From an uncultured Muribaculaceae bacterium (GTDB taxonomy: Bacteria; Bacteroidota; Bacteroidia; Bacteroidales; Muribaculaceae): 64,000 bases of DNA. Position 1 is the first letter of the stretch; each line of letters starts with the position of its first letter. The notes beneath the pieces were generated by a model. That model saw only the letters and a list, made by a program, of their open reading frames with translations. It was not told the origin of the DNA and searched no databases. The position numbers and the translations under genes are program-made. The DNA is taken from contig CAJUHX010000002.1 in the NCBI GenBank assembly GCA_910586455.1, positions 27,660-91,659 on the forward strand, written 5' to 3'. Below are positions 27,157-38,699 of the stretch, in pieces.

Positions 27157-28824
27157 ATGAGATTAGGCATATACATACTTACGTTCTTCTGCGCTTTGAT
27201 GGCGGCCCACGCAGCCTCCAGGGCCAAGAGTACAACTGATTCTTTGATGAAGCAGTTGGACAGTGTCATAGCCATGCGGCCTGAGTACCAACGGCTGAAA
27301 GAACAGCGGCTCGACTCGCTTCATGCCGAATTCCGCATGTGCGACGACTCGGAGCGCCGCTTTGACTTGCTCAATGAGCTGTTCAACGAATATCTTCCGT
27401 TCATTTCCGATTCGGCATACGCCATAACTCTGCGCCAGGAGAAGCTGGCACGCGACCTTGGCGACAGCAACAAGGTGATGAATGCCCTGATGAACCGCGC
27501 CAACATTCTCAGCCCCACAGGCATGTACTATGAAACCTTAAGCATCATCGACTCTATTCGGCTTGAGGATGTACCTGACTATATGCGCCCATACTATTTC
27601 CACACCAAGCGCACCGTATACGGCCACCTGGCCGATTATGCGGCATTCGACAACGAAAAGCGGCGATACAAGACTATTACCGACATGTACCGCGACTCGC
27701 TGCTGAGCGTGAACGACCCGGAATCAATGTCGTACGCCCTTATCCATGCCGACCAGCTGAACGAAAAAGGGCGTCCGCGCGAGGCTATTGAAATTCTGGA
27801 AAACTATATCGCAGGCAATGAACTCGACGAACACAGCCGGGCCATATGTGCCTGGACTCTCGCTGTAGCGTACGGCATGGCCGGCGACAGCGAGAATCAG
27901 AAAAAACAGCTGATACTGTCGGCTATCTCCGACATGAAATCGGCTGTGCGCGAGTATGTGTCGCTGCGACAGCTGGCTCTGCTGCTTTACAGCGAGGGCG
28001 ACCTCGACCGCGCATACCGCTTTCTGAACATTGCCGTCGACGATGCCGTAAAATGCAACGCCCGCCAGAGGATTATAGAACTCAACAACTGTTATCCGCA
28101 GATAAACGCCATATATGTCGACACCGTGCGCCGGCAGCATAAAAATCTGGTGCGCACCGTTATAATCATTACCGTGCTTATTGTGGCACTGCTGGTACTG
28201 CTTTTAGTAATGCGCAAGCAGATGCACCGTATTGCCCATGCCCGCCGGCAGGAGGAGGAGGCAAACCGGCAGCTGAGCGAACTCAACGGCGAGCTACAGC
28301 AGTCGAATCTCCGTCTGGCAGAGGCCTACAACGAGATTTCCGACATTTCCGAACTGAAGGAAACATACATCAGCAGCTACATGAACCAGTGCCTGTTCTA
28401 CATTGAGAAACTCGACTCCTATCGCAAGGCCATAGGCAAGCTGGCCAACAGCGGCAAGAGCGACGACCTGAAGAAGCTGGTGAAATCGTCGGCCATGATC
28501 GATGAGGAGCTGAAAGCCTTCTACGACCAGTTCGACCAAACCTTCCTGAACCTTTTTCCCTCTTTTGTAGAGGACTTCAACGCGCTGCTGCATCCAAGCG
28601 AGCAAATCATACCCAAACGCCCCGATTCTCTCAACCCCGAACTGCGCATATACGCCCTGATTCGCCTGGGTATCACCGACTCCGACAAAATCGCGAAATT
28701 CCTGCGATATTCACTCACCACAATCTACAACTACCGCACCAAGGTTCGCAACAAAGCCCTGGGCGACCGCAACTCGCTCGAGGCCGAAGTAATGAACATC
28801 AGCCGCCGTCCCAAAGTAGGATAA
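27157..28824 (+). CDS. SusR-like PUL regulator (DUF6377 family)
   Basis: The 555-residue membrane-spanning regulator has an N-terminal signal/anchor (about residues 1-20), a TPR-like periplasmic sensor region (about 40-325), one TM helix (about 330-352, VIIITVLIVALLVLLLVM), a coiled coil and a cytoplasmic C-terminal region ending in an HTH-like segment (about 508-535, KIAKFLRYSLTTIYNYRTKV). This is the layout of SusR, which activates sus genes on sensing oligosaccharide. It lies directly upstream of susC and very likely controls PUL 2. The ATG at 27157 is supported by the promoter, which leaves almost no leader; an in-frame TTG at 27118 overlaps the -33 box. Confidence 0.88.
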   Translation: MRLGIYILTFFCALMAAHAASRAKSTTDSLMKQLDSVIAMRPEYQRLKEQRLDSLHAEFRMCDDSERRFDLLNELFNEYLPFISDSAYAITLRQEKLARDLGDSNKVMNALMNRANILSPTGMYYETLSIIDSIRLEDVPDYMRPYYFHTKRTVYGHLADYAAFDNEKRRYKTITDMYRDSLLSVNDPESMSYALIHADQLNEKGRPREAIEILENYIAGNELDEHSRAICAWTLAVAYGMAGDSENQKKQLILSAISDMKSAVREYVSLRQLALLLYSEGDLDRAYRFLNIAVDDAVKCNARQRIIELNNCYPQINAIYVDTVRRQHKNLVRTVIIITVLIVALLVLLLVMRKQMHRIAHARRQEEEANRQLSELNGELQQSNLRLAEAYNEISDISELKETYISSYMNQCLFYIEKLDSYRKAIGKLANSGKSDDLKKLVKSSAMIDEELKAFYDQFDQTFLNLFPSFVEDFNALLHPSEQIIPKRPDSLNPELRIYALIRLGITDSDKIAKFLRYSLTTIYNYRTKVRNKALGDRNSLEAEVMNISRRPKVG

Positions 28825-28860
28825 GCCCTGCTCCGGCCCTGTTTTACAACTACATTAAAT

Positions 28861-28892
28861 GCCCGTTCATCTTTACCTAACATACTGAACGG
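28861..28892 (+). promoter_or_regulatory. Inverted repeat upstream of the PUL 2 susC promoter
   Basis: CCGTTCA (28863-28869) and TGAACGG (28886-28892) form a 7-bp dyad with a 16-nt spacer, about 45 bp above the -33 box. The 9-mer GCCCGTTCA recurs at 27104-27112 just above the regulator promoter. It may be an operator for the SusR-like protein, or the hairpin may end the regulator transcript. Confidence 0.4.
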
Positions 28893-28937
28893 CAGTAATA
28901 TCGCATTTCAAAATCACTACTTTTTAATAATATAGGA

Positions 28938-28968
28938 TTGCGCGTACGCATATATTGACATAACTTTG
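28938..28968 (+). promoter_or_regulatory. Promoter of the PUL 2 sus operon
   Basis: A -33-like TTG (28938-28940), 20 nt and -7 TAACTTTG (28961-28968). The predicted leader is about 60 nt before susC. Confidence 0.6.
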
Positions 28969-29033
28969 CAGCCGACTTCTGTCAGGTAAACAGAAATAAC
29001 AAACCAATCATACCTAATTTAATATCACGAACA

Positions 29034-32015
29034 ATGATTAAGTGCAATTTATCTATCCGGCACCTGCTACCGCTGCTTGTGATTCTCATGGGATTTCAGC
29101 TTAGCCTGGCCCAGAAGATGAACATCACCGGCACTGTTACCGACCCGGAAGGCGAGCCTCTGATAGGGGTAAGCGTAACCGTGGCAGGCACACAGCAGGG
29201 CGTAACCTCTGACTTAGACGGCAACTACTCTATAAGCGCCGACTCTAAGGGTAAACTCCGTTTCTCATACATAGGTTACAAAACCGAGGAAGTGGCCGTA
29301 AGCGGCCGAAACGTAATCAATGTGAAAATGAATGAGGACTCCGAGATACTCAGCGAAGTTGTTGTAATCGGCTACGGTACCATGGACAAACGCGAACTTA
29401 CCTCGGCAATCTCGCACGTGGGCGAAAAAGACTTCCTGAGCGTCAGCAGCCTCGACCCATCGATGATGATTCAGGGCAAGGTGCCCGGCGTGTCGATAAC
29501 CAATACCGGCGCGGGCGACCCCAACAACCAGGCCAGCATTCAGATTCGCGGCGTAAGCTCTCGCTCGGCTGGCCTCGGCCCGCTGATTGTAATCGACGGC
29601 GTACCCGGCGGCAACCTCACCAACATCAACCCCAATGATATTGCCAGCTTCGACGTGCTCAAAGACGGCGCCGCATCGGCCATATACGGCACACGTGGCT
29701 CCAACGGCGTAATTCTCGTAACCACCAAGAAGGGCAGTAAGGACGGTTCAACCCACACCTCGTACTCAGGCACCGTGGCATGGGATTTCGCACAGCGCGA
29801 ACTCAACATGATGAACGCACAGGACTACCGCGAGGTACGTCTGGGCTGGGGCGACCGCGGTGTTGACCTGGGAGGCAATGTCGACTGGCTCGACGCCGTA
29901 ACACGCACCGGCTTCACCACCCAGCATACCTTGACCGTAAGCGGCGGCAACGAGCGCAGCAACTACCGCGTGAGCGCCGACTACCGCAACGCCAACGGCA
30001 TCGACCTGCGCAGCGACCGCGAGGAATACGGCGCCCGCGCATCGGTGATGCACACCACCAAGGGAGGCCTGTTTACTGTAAACCTCAACGTGGCACCGCG
30101 TATAATATACCGCAACAATGCCGACTGGAGCGTGTTCTGCAATGCAATCGAGGCGAACCCCACCACTCCGCTGATGAACCCCGAGAATCCAAATCAGTAC
30201 TATAACTTTCAGGGCCAGGTTGTGAGCAGCAATCCCGTGGAACTGATGAAGCTGGAAAAAGACCAGGCAGACACTAAACTCCTCGACTGGGACGGCACCA
30301 TCAAACTCAATCTGTTGCCGCTGTTCGCTCCCGACTCAAACCAGACCCTCTCGACCCAGGTGATGTTCGCCGACCACCAGTACAGCAACAACAATACCTG
30401 GTTCCGTCCATCGACCTCCACCCTGGCAATCAACGGCGGCTACGACGGCGAAGGCAGCCGCTCATACAGCAAAGAGCGTCAGTACGTGCTCGAATGGCTC
30501 ACCAACTGGAGCGGCAGCTTCAACAACCATAATATCAAAGCCATGGCGGGCTATTCATACCAGTACTCGCAGTACTCCGGCTTCAGCGCCTGGAACAAAG
30601 ACTTCCCCAACGACGGCCTCGGCTCCGACAACCTCGGCTCGGGCGAACTGGCCAAGGAGGAAGGCGAAGTGCTGATGAGCAGCTATAAGAACGACGCCAA
30701 GCTTATCAGCTTCTTCGGACGCGTAAGCTATGATTATGACGGCAAATATCTGTTCACAGCATCGCTGCGCCACGAAGGCTCGTCGAAATTCGGCGAAAAC
30801 CACAAGTGGGGCAACTTCCCCGCAGTGAGCGCCGGATGGCGTATATCGCAGGAAGAATTCATGCGCGACATCGACTGGATCAACGACCTGAAAATACGAG
30901 GCGACTACGGCGAAACCGGCAATCAAGACTTTGGCAGCTACCTGTCGCTCAACACCATGACCGGCTTCGGATACTACTTCTACAACGGCAAGTACTTTCA
31001 GGTATGGGGCCCGTCGAAGAACGTCAACCCCGACCTGCGATGGGAAAAAGGCAAGAACTGGAACGTGGGTATCGACTTCTCGATGTTCAACAACCGCTTC
31101 TACGGCTCGCTCAATTACTTCAACCGCCGCCAGCAGGACCTGCTGGGCAACTACAAGGTGTCGGTTCCGCCCTTCCTGTTCGACGAAACCTTCGTGAACG
31201 TGGGCACCATGAAGAACACCGGCTTTGAGTTCGACCTGAGCTTCAACGCAGTACAGACCAAGGACTTCGACTATAACTTCAATGTTATCGGCACCTGGAT
31301 GAGCAACAAGTTCGTTGACTTCAGCAACTCGCAGTACATTGGACAGGACTTCTACAACGTATGCGACACCGGCGACCCCTATCCGTACTATAACCTGCAG
31401 CGCATCGAAAAGGGCCAGTCGCTTGGCAACTTCTTCATGTGGAAATACGCCGGCATCACCACCGACGGCGAATGGCTCGTTTACGACAAGGACGGCGACA
31501 TAATCCGCGCCGCTCAGGCCTCCGAGGCCGACCGCCGGGTGGTAGGCAACGGCATGCCCAAGTTCACCATGTCGACCGGCCATAACTTCCGCTACCGCAA
31601 CTTCGACCTGGCTCTGTTCTTCCGCGGCGCCTTCGGTTTCGATATCTTCAACATCCACGACTTCTACTACGGCACCCGCAATTTCTCGGGCAATGTGCTC
31701 TGCAAGGCTTATGGCAAAAACTTCGATATCAACCCCGATGAGAATCCGGTGGTAAGCGACTACTTTCTTGAGCGCGGCGACTACTTCAAGCTCGACATGA
31801 TTACCCTGGGCTACACACTGCCTCTGGAAAAATGCCGCTTTGCTAACCGCCTGCGTGTGTATGGTACAATGAAGAATGTGTTCACCATCACCAAATTCAG
31901 CGGTGTTGACCCATCGACCTATCAGGTCAACGGACTCACCCCGGGTGCTCAGGGCTCGCGTTCGTACTATCCTTCTACCCGCCAGCTGATAATAGGCGTA
32001 ACACTGGATTTCTAA
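29034..32015 (+). CDS. susC: SusC-family TonB-dependent transporter of PUL 2
   Basis: The 993-residue product has a signal peptide ending near LSLAQ, a carboxypeptidase-regulatory-like domain (ITGTVTDPEGEPLIGVSVTV, about residues 30-105), the TonB-box/plug junction EVVVIGYGTMDKRELTSAIS, the plug motif around DGAASAIYGTRGSNGVILVT and a barrel ending in Phe (GVTLDF). It imports oligosaccharides with the SusD 21 bp downstream. There is no STN domain, consistent with control by the SusR-like protein, not an anti-sigma/ECF pair. Confidence 0.95.
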   Translation: MIKCNLSIRHLLPLLVILMGFQLSLAQKMNITGTVTDPEGEPLIGVSVTVAGTQQGVTSDLDGNYSISADSKGKLRFSYIGYKTEEVAVSGRNVINVKMNEDSEILSEVVVIGYGTMDKRELTSAISHVGEKDFLSVSSLDPSMMIQGKVPGVSITNTGAGDPNNQASIQIRGVSSRSAGLGPLIVIDGVPGGNLTNINPNDIASFDVLKDGAASAIYGTRGSNGVILVTTKKGSKDGSTHTSYSGTVAWDFAQRELNMMNAQDYREVRLGWGDRGVDLGGNVDWLDAVTRTGFTTQHTLTVSGGNERSNYRVSADYRNANGIDLRSDREEYGARASVMHTTKGGLFTVNLNVAPRIIYRNNADWSVFCNAIEANPTTPLMNPENPNQYYNFQGQVVSSNPVELMKLEKDQADTKLLDWDGTIKLNLLPLFAPDSNQTLSTQVMFADHQYSNNNTWFRPSTSTLAINGGYDGEGSRSYSKERQYVLEWLTNWSGSFNNHNIKAMAGYSYQYSQYSGFSAWNKDFPNDGLGSDNLGSGELAKEEGEVLMSSYKNDAKLISFFGRVSYDYDGKYLFTASLRHEGSSKFGENHKWGNFPAVSAGWRISQEEFMRDIDWINDLKIRGDYGETGNQDFGSYLSLNTMTGFGYYFYNGKYFQVWGPSKNVNPDLRWEKGKNWNVGIDFSMFNNRFYGSLNYFNRRQQDLLGNYKVSVPPFLFDETFVNVGTMKNTGFEFDLSFNAVQTKDFDYNFNVIGTWMSNKFVDFSNSQYIGQDFYNVCDTGDPYPYYNLQRIEKGQSLGNFFMWKYAGITTDGEWLVYDKDGDIIRAAQASEADRRVVGNGMPKFTMSTGHNFRYRNFDLALFFRGAFGFDIFNIHDFYYGTRNFSGNVLCKAYGKNFDINPDENPVVSDYFLERGDYFKLDMITLGYTLPLEKCRFANRLRVYGTMKNVFTITKFSGVDPSTYQVNGLTPGAQGSRSYYPSTRQLIIGVTLDF

Positions 32016-32036
32016 TCTTAAATCTAAGAGTGAACA

Positions 32037-33773
32037 ATGAAATTTATAAAATATATGGTAGCTGCAGCCATCGGCATGATGACTCTCGGCAGCTGTACCG
32101 ACCTCGACGAAACTCTGTACGACCAGGTCGGCACCCAGAACTACTATAACACCAAGAACGACGTGATACGCGCTGTGTTCCGCCCATTCGAACATGCTTT
32201 CTGGAGCATCCAGAGCCGCCATGTGCTCAACGAACTCTCGGCCGACCAGCTGATAACCCCCACCCGCGACGGCTGGTGGGACGACGGCGGCAAATGGCGA
32301 CGCCTGCACTACCACCAGTGGAACGTGGAGGACGGCGGCGACGCCCAGACCGAATGGAACGGCTGCTTCCAGGGTATCATGCAGTGTAACTACGTAATCG
32401 AAGACCTGCAGAAACTCGACTACTCGCGCTTTGGCTTCTCCGAGTCTGAGTTCAACAACCTCAGCGCCCAGTGCCGTGCCCTTCGTGCCTGGTTCTACCT
32501 GCGTCTGCTTGATGCTTTCCGCAACATACCTCTGGCTGTGAGCTTCAACGATGTCAGCCTCAACACCCAGAGCCAGGTTGAGCCTAAGGTGATATTCGAA
32601 TTCATTGAAAAAGAACTCAAGGACTGCACCACCCTGCTGACCAAGAAAAGCGGCCTGGGTACCGGAGCAAACATTCAGGGCCAGTGGACACAGGCCGGAG
32701 CCGCAGCTCTGCTGGTGCGCCTCTACCTAAACGCCGAGGTATACATAGGCGAAAGCCGCTACAGCGAATGCGAAAAAGTGGCACAGGACATCCTCGACGG
32801 CGTGTACGGCGACTATGCCGTGGCTGACAGCTGGGACGCCGCGTTCGACTGGGACAACGACCTCTGCGACGAGGTAATCTTCGGCTTCCCCGCATCGCAG
32901 GGCTACAGCTTCTGGCACTACCAGGGCGACACCTACTGGTGGACCGTACCGGCCCGCTCACGCTACTACTTCGGCGACCGCAAGGCCAAGGGAGGCGACC
33001 ACAACACCAAGTATGCCGCCTCGCCAAGCTATGACCTCGACGGAAATCTATACACCTACGAACTGGGCATGCCCGTGCAGAACTTCCGGAAGTATCCCGG
33101 CGACGTGCGCATGAAACTTTACCGTAACCTGGGCAACAGCACCCGCGAGGGTATGTTCGTATTCGGATACCTCGAATACATCGACGAAGACGGCACCAAA
33201 AAGCGTGTACGCGCCCCGGAACAGCCCTACGACCTCTATATCCGCGACGCCGTAGGCAACTTCCAGGGCATGGCTCCCGACAAATGGCCCGCCAACAAGA
33301 CCTCGAACCTTATGAACGGCGACCACAATTCGGGATGGCACTTCGCCAAATATCCCTTCTACAGCGACGACGACGAGCACCAGATGGAAAGCGACTTCAC
33401 AGAAATCCGTCTGCCCGAAATCATATACTCGCTGGCTGAGTGCAAGCTCCGCTCGGGCAAGAAGAGCGAGGCCGGCAAGCTGCTCAACAGCGTACGCCGC
33501 CGCAACTACCCTGCAGAGAACCTCAACGACGTGCTTTATGCCCCCGAAGGCAAGATTAACCTCGACGAGAAAGAAATGCTGGACGAGTGGGGTCGCGAAT
33601 TCTTCGCCGAAAGCCGACGCCGCATCGACTTGATACGCTACGGAAAGTTCTCCACCGGCACTTGGTGGGACAAGACCCCCGACCAGGGCAGCTACACCGA
33701 GATATTCCCCATTATGCGTCCTATTCTCAACTCCAATCCGGCTCTGGTTCAGAATCCCGGTTATAGCAACTAA
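32037..33773 (+). CDS. susD: SusD-family lipoprotein of PUL 2
   Basis: The 578-residue protein has a lipoprotein signal (MKFIKYMVAAAIGMMTLGSC, Cys20). SusD landmarks are CRALRAWFYLRLLDAFRNIP (about 147-166), LLVRLYLNAEVYIGESRY, the C-terminal LPEIIYSLAECKLRSGKKSE, EWGREFFAESRRRIDLIRYG and the final NPALVQNPGY. Aromatic-rich loops (FWHYQGDTYWW) may line the glycan site. It caps the SusC channel and sits 5 bp before the SusE/F-like gene. Confidence 0.94.
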   Translation: MKFIKYMVAAAIGMMTLGSCTDLDETLYDQVGTQNYYNTKNDVIRAVFRPFEHAFWSIQSRHVLNELSADQLITPTRDGWWDDGGKWRRLHYHQWNVEDGGDAQTEWNGCFQGIMQCNYVIEDLQKLDYSRFGFSESEFNNLSAQCRALRAWFYLRLLDAFRNIPLAVSFNDVSLNTQSQVEPKVIFEFIEKELKDCTTLLTKKSGLGTGANIQGQWTQAGAAALLVRLYLNAEVYIGESRYSECEKVAQDILDGVYGDYAVADSWDAAFDWDNDLCDEVIFGFPASQGYSFWHYQGDTYWWTVPARSRYYFGDRKAKGGDHNTKYAASPSYDLDGNLYTYELGMPVQNFRKYPGDVRMKLYRNLGNSTREGMFVFGYLEYIDEDGTKKRVRAPEQPYDLYIRDAVGNFQGMAPDKWPANKTSNLMNGDHNSGWHFAKYPFYSDDDEHQMESDFTEIRLPEIIYSLAECKLRSGKKSEAGKLLNSVRRRNYPAENLNDVLYAPEGKINLDEKEMLDEWGREFFAESRRRIDLIRYGKFSTGTWWDKTPDQGSYTEIFPIMRPILNSNPALVQNPGYSN

Positions 33774-33778
33774 AAATC

Positions 33779-34978
33779 ATGAAATTCAACAACATATTAT
33801 ATAGCGCAGCAGCACTGGCCATGACCGCCTCGCTGTGCTCGTGCGAGGGCGAGAAAGACTTAGTGATAATCGAGGGCAACCTGCCTATAAAGACGAGTGT
33901 ACTCTACATGGTGGGCAACGCCACTCCCAACGGATGGGACATCGACAACCCCACCCCATTCGAGGCTACCGGCGAAGACCCTCTGGTATTCACCTGGCAA
34001 GGCAACCTGCTGGCAGGCGAAATGAAGCTCTGCCTTGTCACAGGCAGCTGGGACTCGCCGTTTATCCGCCCGGAGATAAACGGCTCCGAGATCGGCCGCG
34101 AACCAATTGTTGACGCTGCATTCCAAATGCACGCCGGCGACCCCGACAACAAATGGAAAATAACCGAGGCCGGCGTCTACAGCCTTACTTTCGACCTGCG
34201 CAACTGGACCATGAGCTCCGCCTATCTGGGCGAAGCCGACAAACCGGCCAAAGAACCCATAAAGGTCGACCGGCTGTTTGTGGTAGGCGACGCCACTCCC
34301 AACGGATGGAACATCGATACTCCCACAGCTTGCGAAAAGAAGTCGGACTACATATTCGAATATGAAGGCAAACTCACCGCAGGCGAATTCAAGGCCGTGG
34401 CAGAAACCGGCAGTTGGGATGCCAAGTTCATCCGTCCGGCTGTGGAAGGTGTAAAACTCACCAAGGTAGGTTTTACCGAGCCCGGCATTGTGTACACCAC
34501 CTCGCCTGACAACAAGTGGACTGTAACCGACGCCGGTATCTACCACATTGTATTCGACCTGGAGAACTGCACCGTAACCGCAACCTTCACCGCTGACAGC
34601 CAGGAACCCGGTGAAGATCCCGGCGATGTGATAGAAACAGAAACTCTCTATCTGATAGGCGATGCCACCCCCGGCGGATGGAGCATGGACAACCTCACCG
34701 CCATGACGCAGTCGGACGACGACAAATACCTGTTTGTATGGGAAGGCACCCTCGTGAGCGGCGACATGAAAGCCTGCATAGAACCCGACAGCTCTTTCGG
34801 CTGCCCCTTCCTGCGTCCGACTTCGAACGGCTGTACAATAGGCAAAGACGGCGTGCAGGACTCCGCTTTCGTTTACACCACGAGCCCCGATGACAAATGG
34901 ACAATCGTTGACTCCGGCCTATACCGCATTGAGTTCAACCTCAAAGAATGGACTATCAAAGCTACTTTCCTCGACTAA
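33779..34978 (+). CDS. SusE/SusF-like lipoprotein with three tandem glycan-binding modules
   Basis: The 399-residue lipoprotein has a signal ending in LCSC. Three similar modules start at about residues 40, 164 and 286, with repeated openings YMVGNATPNGWDIDN, FVVGDATPNGWNIDT and YLIGDATPGGWSMDN and repeated ends of the type DNKWTVTDAGIYHIVFDL. This matches the starch-binding modules of SusE/SusF, in which the Trp of GGW/NGW contributes to the sugar platform. The modules probably bind alpha-glucan at the cell surface. The first two modules and the third differ enough to suggest old duplication. Confidence 0.88.
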   Translation: MKFNNILYSAAALAMTASLCSCEGEKDLVIIEGNLPIKTSVLYMVGNATPNGWDIDNPTPFEATGEDPLVFTWQGNLLAGEMKLCLVTGSWDSPFIRPEINGSEIGREPIVDAAFQMHAGDPDNKWKITEAGVYSLTFDLRNWTMSSAYLGEADKPAKEPIKVDRLFVVGDATPNGWNIDTPTACEKKSDYIFEYEGKLTAGEFKAVAETGSWDAKFIRPAVEGVKLTKVGFTEPGIVYTTSPDNKWTVTDAGIYHIVFDLENCTVTATFTADSQEPGEDPGDVIETETLYLIGDATPGGWSMDNLTAMTQSDDDKYLFVWEGTLVSGDMKACIEPDSSFGCPFLRPTSNGCTIGKDGVQDSAFVYTTSPDDKWTIVDSGLYRIEFNLKEWTIKATFLD

Positions 34979-34991
34979 ACTAAATCCGAAA

Positions 34992-36413
34992 ATGAAAAAA
35001 ATGACCATATTATCTACAGCCCTGGCAGCTGCCATGCTGCTCGGAAGCTGCACCGACGAAATAGAAATGCGCCGTCCTCCAAAGTTCGAACTGCCCGAAC
35101 TGCCTGTGGTGGAAGATGTTCAGACCGGCAAAAAAGCACCTCTGTACTGGAGCGTGTATGAATACTGCTATACACTCGAACAGCAGGGCGTGGCAAACGA
35201 AAACATGGATATAACCCCGGCTGAATGGGACCGGATCATCGAATGGGTTGCCACCGACCTCAAACCCCATGGCTACGACATGATATGCACCGACGGCTTC
35301 ATTCCAATGCTGGCCAAGGACGGCTCGGGCTATATGACTCACTATGGCTCGATGTCGCTCAAAGACCTTGTAGCCAAGTGCAAGGCCAAAGGTCTGAAAG
35401 TGGGTGTGTACGACAATCCGCTGTGGATACACGGCCCACGCGAAACCGTAATCGGCGACACTAAATATAACTTCGGCTCGCTCTACTGGAACGGCACCGG
35501 CGAAGTGATGAATCCCGACGCCCAGGACATGTGGTTCCACTGGGTTGTGTCCGGCAACCCCGGAGCGCGCGAATATATCGACGGCTTCTTCGAGCACTAC
35601 CACAATCTGGGCATCGACTACATTCGAATGGACTTCCTTTCGTGGTACGAAGACGGCAAAGACCGCAACATGGGCCAGGTGGGCCGCGGCTATGGCCGTG
35701 AAGCCTACGCCCGCGCCCTGGCATACATTGCCGAATCGGCCAAGAAATACGGCATATTCACCTCGCTGGTGATGCCTCACCTGTATAACGACGCCGAAGT
35801 CGAGGCCCGCTACGGCAACATGGTGCGTATCGTGGCCGACACCGGAAACGGTGGCTGGTGGCACTGCTCGGCTGCTGACAAGGGCAAATCGTACACCAAT
35901 TGGCCTAACTGCATGAACATGTTCGACGGCTTCACCTACTGGTCGCACATCACCGGCCGCGACAAAGTGCTGCTCGACGGCGACTTCATTCGCCTGAACA
36001 AATTCGACACCGACGCCGAAAAAGAAACCGTAATATCACTGCAGCTTATGGCAGGCGGCCCCGTGACCGTAGCCGACCAGTACCACAACATAGGTTCGAA
36101 CCTCAAGTTCTACACCAACGACGAATTGCTGGCTCTCAACACCGACCGCTTTGTTGGCAAACCGCTCAGCAACAAGCTCAACGACCCCAACAACCAGATT
36201 TGGTACGGCCAGCTCTCCGACGGTGACTATGTTGTCGGACTGTTCAACCGCGAAGACTCGCCCCGCAGCTATAACCTCAGTCTTGCCGACCTGGGTATCA
36301 GCGGCGAATACAAGGTACGCGACCTCTGGCGCCATGCCGATGAAGGCACCGCCTCTACACTCAGCGCCACAATACCGGCCCATGGCTGTAAAATCGTACG
36401 TCTTTCAAAATAA
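34992..36413 (+). CDS. GH27-like (clan GH-D) surface glycosidase lipoprotein
   Basis: The 473-residue lipoprotein (MLLGSC, Cys20) has a TIM barrel with the order seen in GH27/GH36: DMICTDGF, GLKVGVYDNP, the nucleophile Asp214 in GIDYIRMDFLSW, and Asp283 in RIVADTGNGGWW as candidate acid/base. The end of the barrel (QLMAGGPVTVADQ) and a C-terminal beta domain (YVVGLFNREDSPRSYNLSLA, DLWR) follow. GH27 includes alpha-galactosidases and isomalto-dextranases. In a PUL with GH31 and inverting GH97, an alpha-glucan activity is plausible, but the specificity cannot be read from sequence. ATG 34992 is chosen because it gives the signal peptide. Confidence 0.75.
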   Translation: MKKMTILSTALAAAMLLGSCTDEIEMRRPPKFELPELPVVEDVQTGKKAPLYWSVYEYCYTLEQQGVANENMDITPAEWDRIIEWVATDLKPHGYDMICTDGFIPMLAKDGSGYMTHYGSMSLKDLVAKCKAKGLKVGVYDNPLWIHGPRETVIGDTKYNFGSLYWNGTGEVMNPDAQDMWFHWVVSGNPGAREYIDGFFEHYHNLGIDYIRMDFLSWYEDGKDRNMGQVGRGYGREAYARALAYIAESAKKYGIFTSLVMPHLYNDAEVEARYGNMVRIVADTGNGGWWHCSAADKGKSYTNWPNCMNMFDGFTYWSHITGRDKVLLDGDFIRLNKFDTDAEKETVISLQLMAGGPVTVADQYHNIGSNLKFYTNDELLALNTDRFVGKPLSNKLNDPNNQIWYGQLSDGDYVVGLFNREDSPRSYNLSLADLGISGEYKVRDLWRHADEGTASTLSATIPAHGCKIVRLSK

Positions 36414-36419
36414 TTCCGC

Positions 36420-36453
36420 CGTGGAGTGGAGGCATCCGTGCCTCCACTCCACG
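36420..36453 (+). other. 15-bp stem-loop between GH27-like and GH97 genes
   Basis: A perfect 15-bp inverted repeat (36420-36434 with 36439-36453, TCCG loop) starts 7 bp after the GH27-like stop. No T-run follows. It is better explained as a processing or stabilizing element than as a complete terminator. Confidence 0.6.
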
Positions 36454-36471
36454 AATGACAATATCCGTTAA

Positions 36472-38607
<2,136 letters not shown>

Positions 38608-38621
38608 TAATACCATACCGG

Positions 38622-38650
38622 CGGCGGAGTGAACCTCCATCACTCCGCCG
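38622..38650 (+). terminator. Stem-loop/terminator after GH97
   Basis: An 11-bp stem (38622-38632 with 38640-38650) is followed by TTTAAAATTT. It probably reduces transcription into the last PUL gene. Confidence 0.6.
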
Positions 38651-38699
38651 TTTAAAATTTCAAATTCTGTTTAATACACACATAAACCAAACTGCTAAC

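Noticed and set aside
36420..36453. Stem-loop as an ordinary terminator of the sus operon
   Set aside because: No T-run follows and the next gene (GH97) has no promoter match of its own, so read-through is expected.
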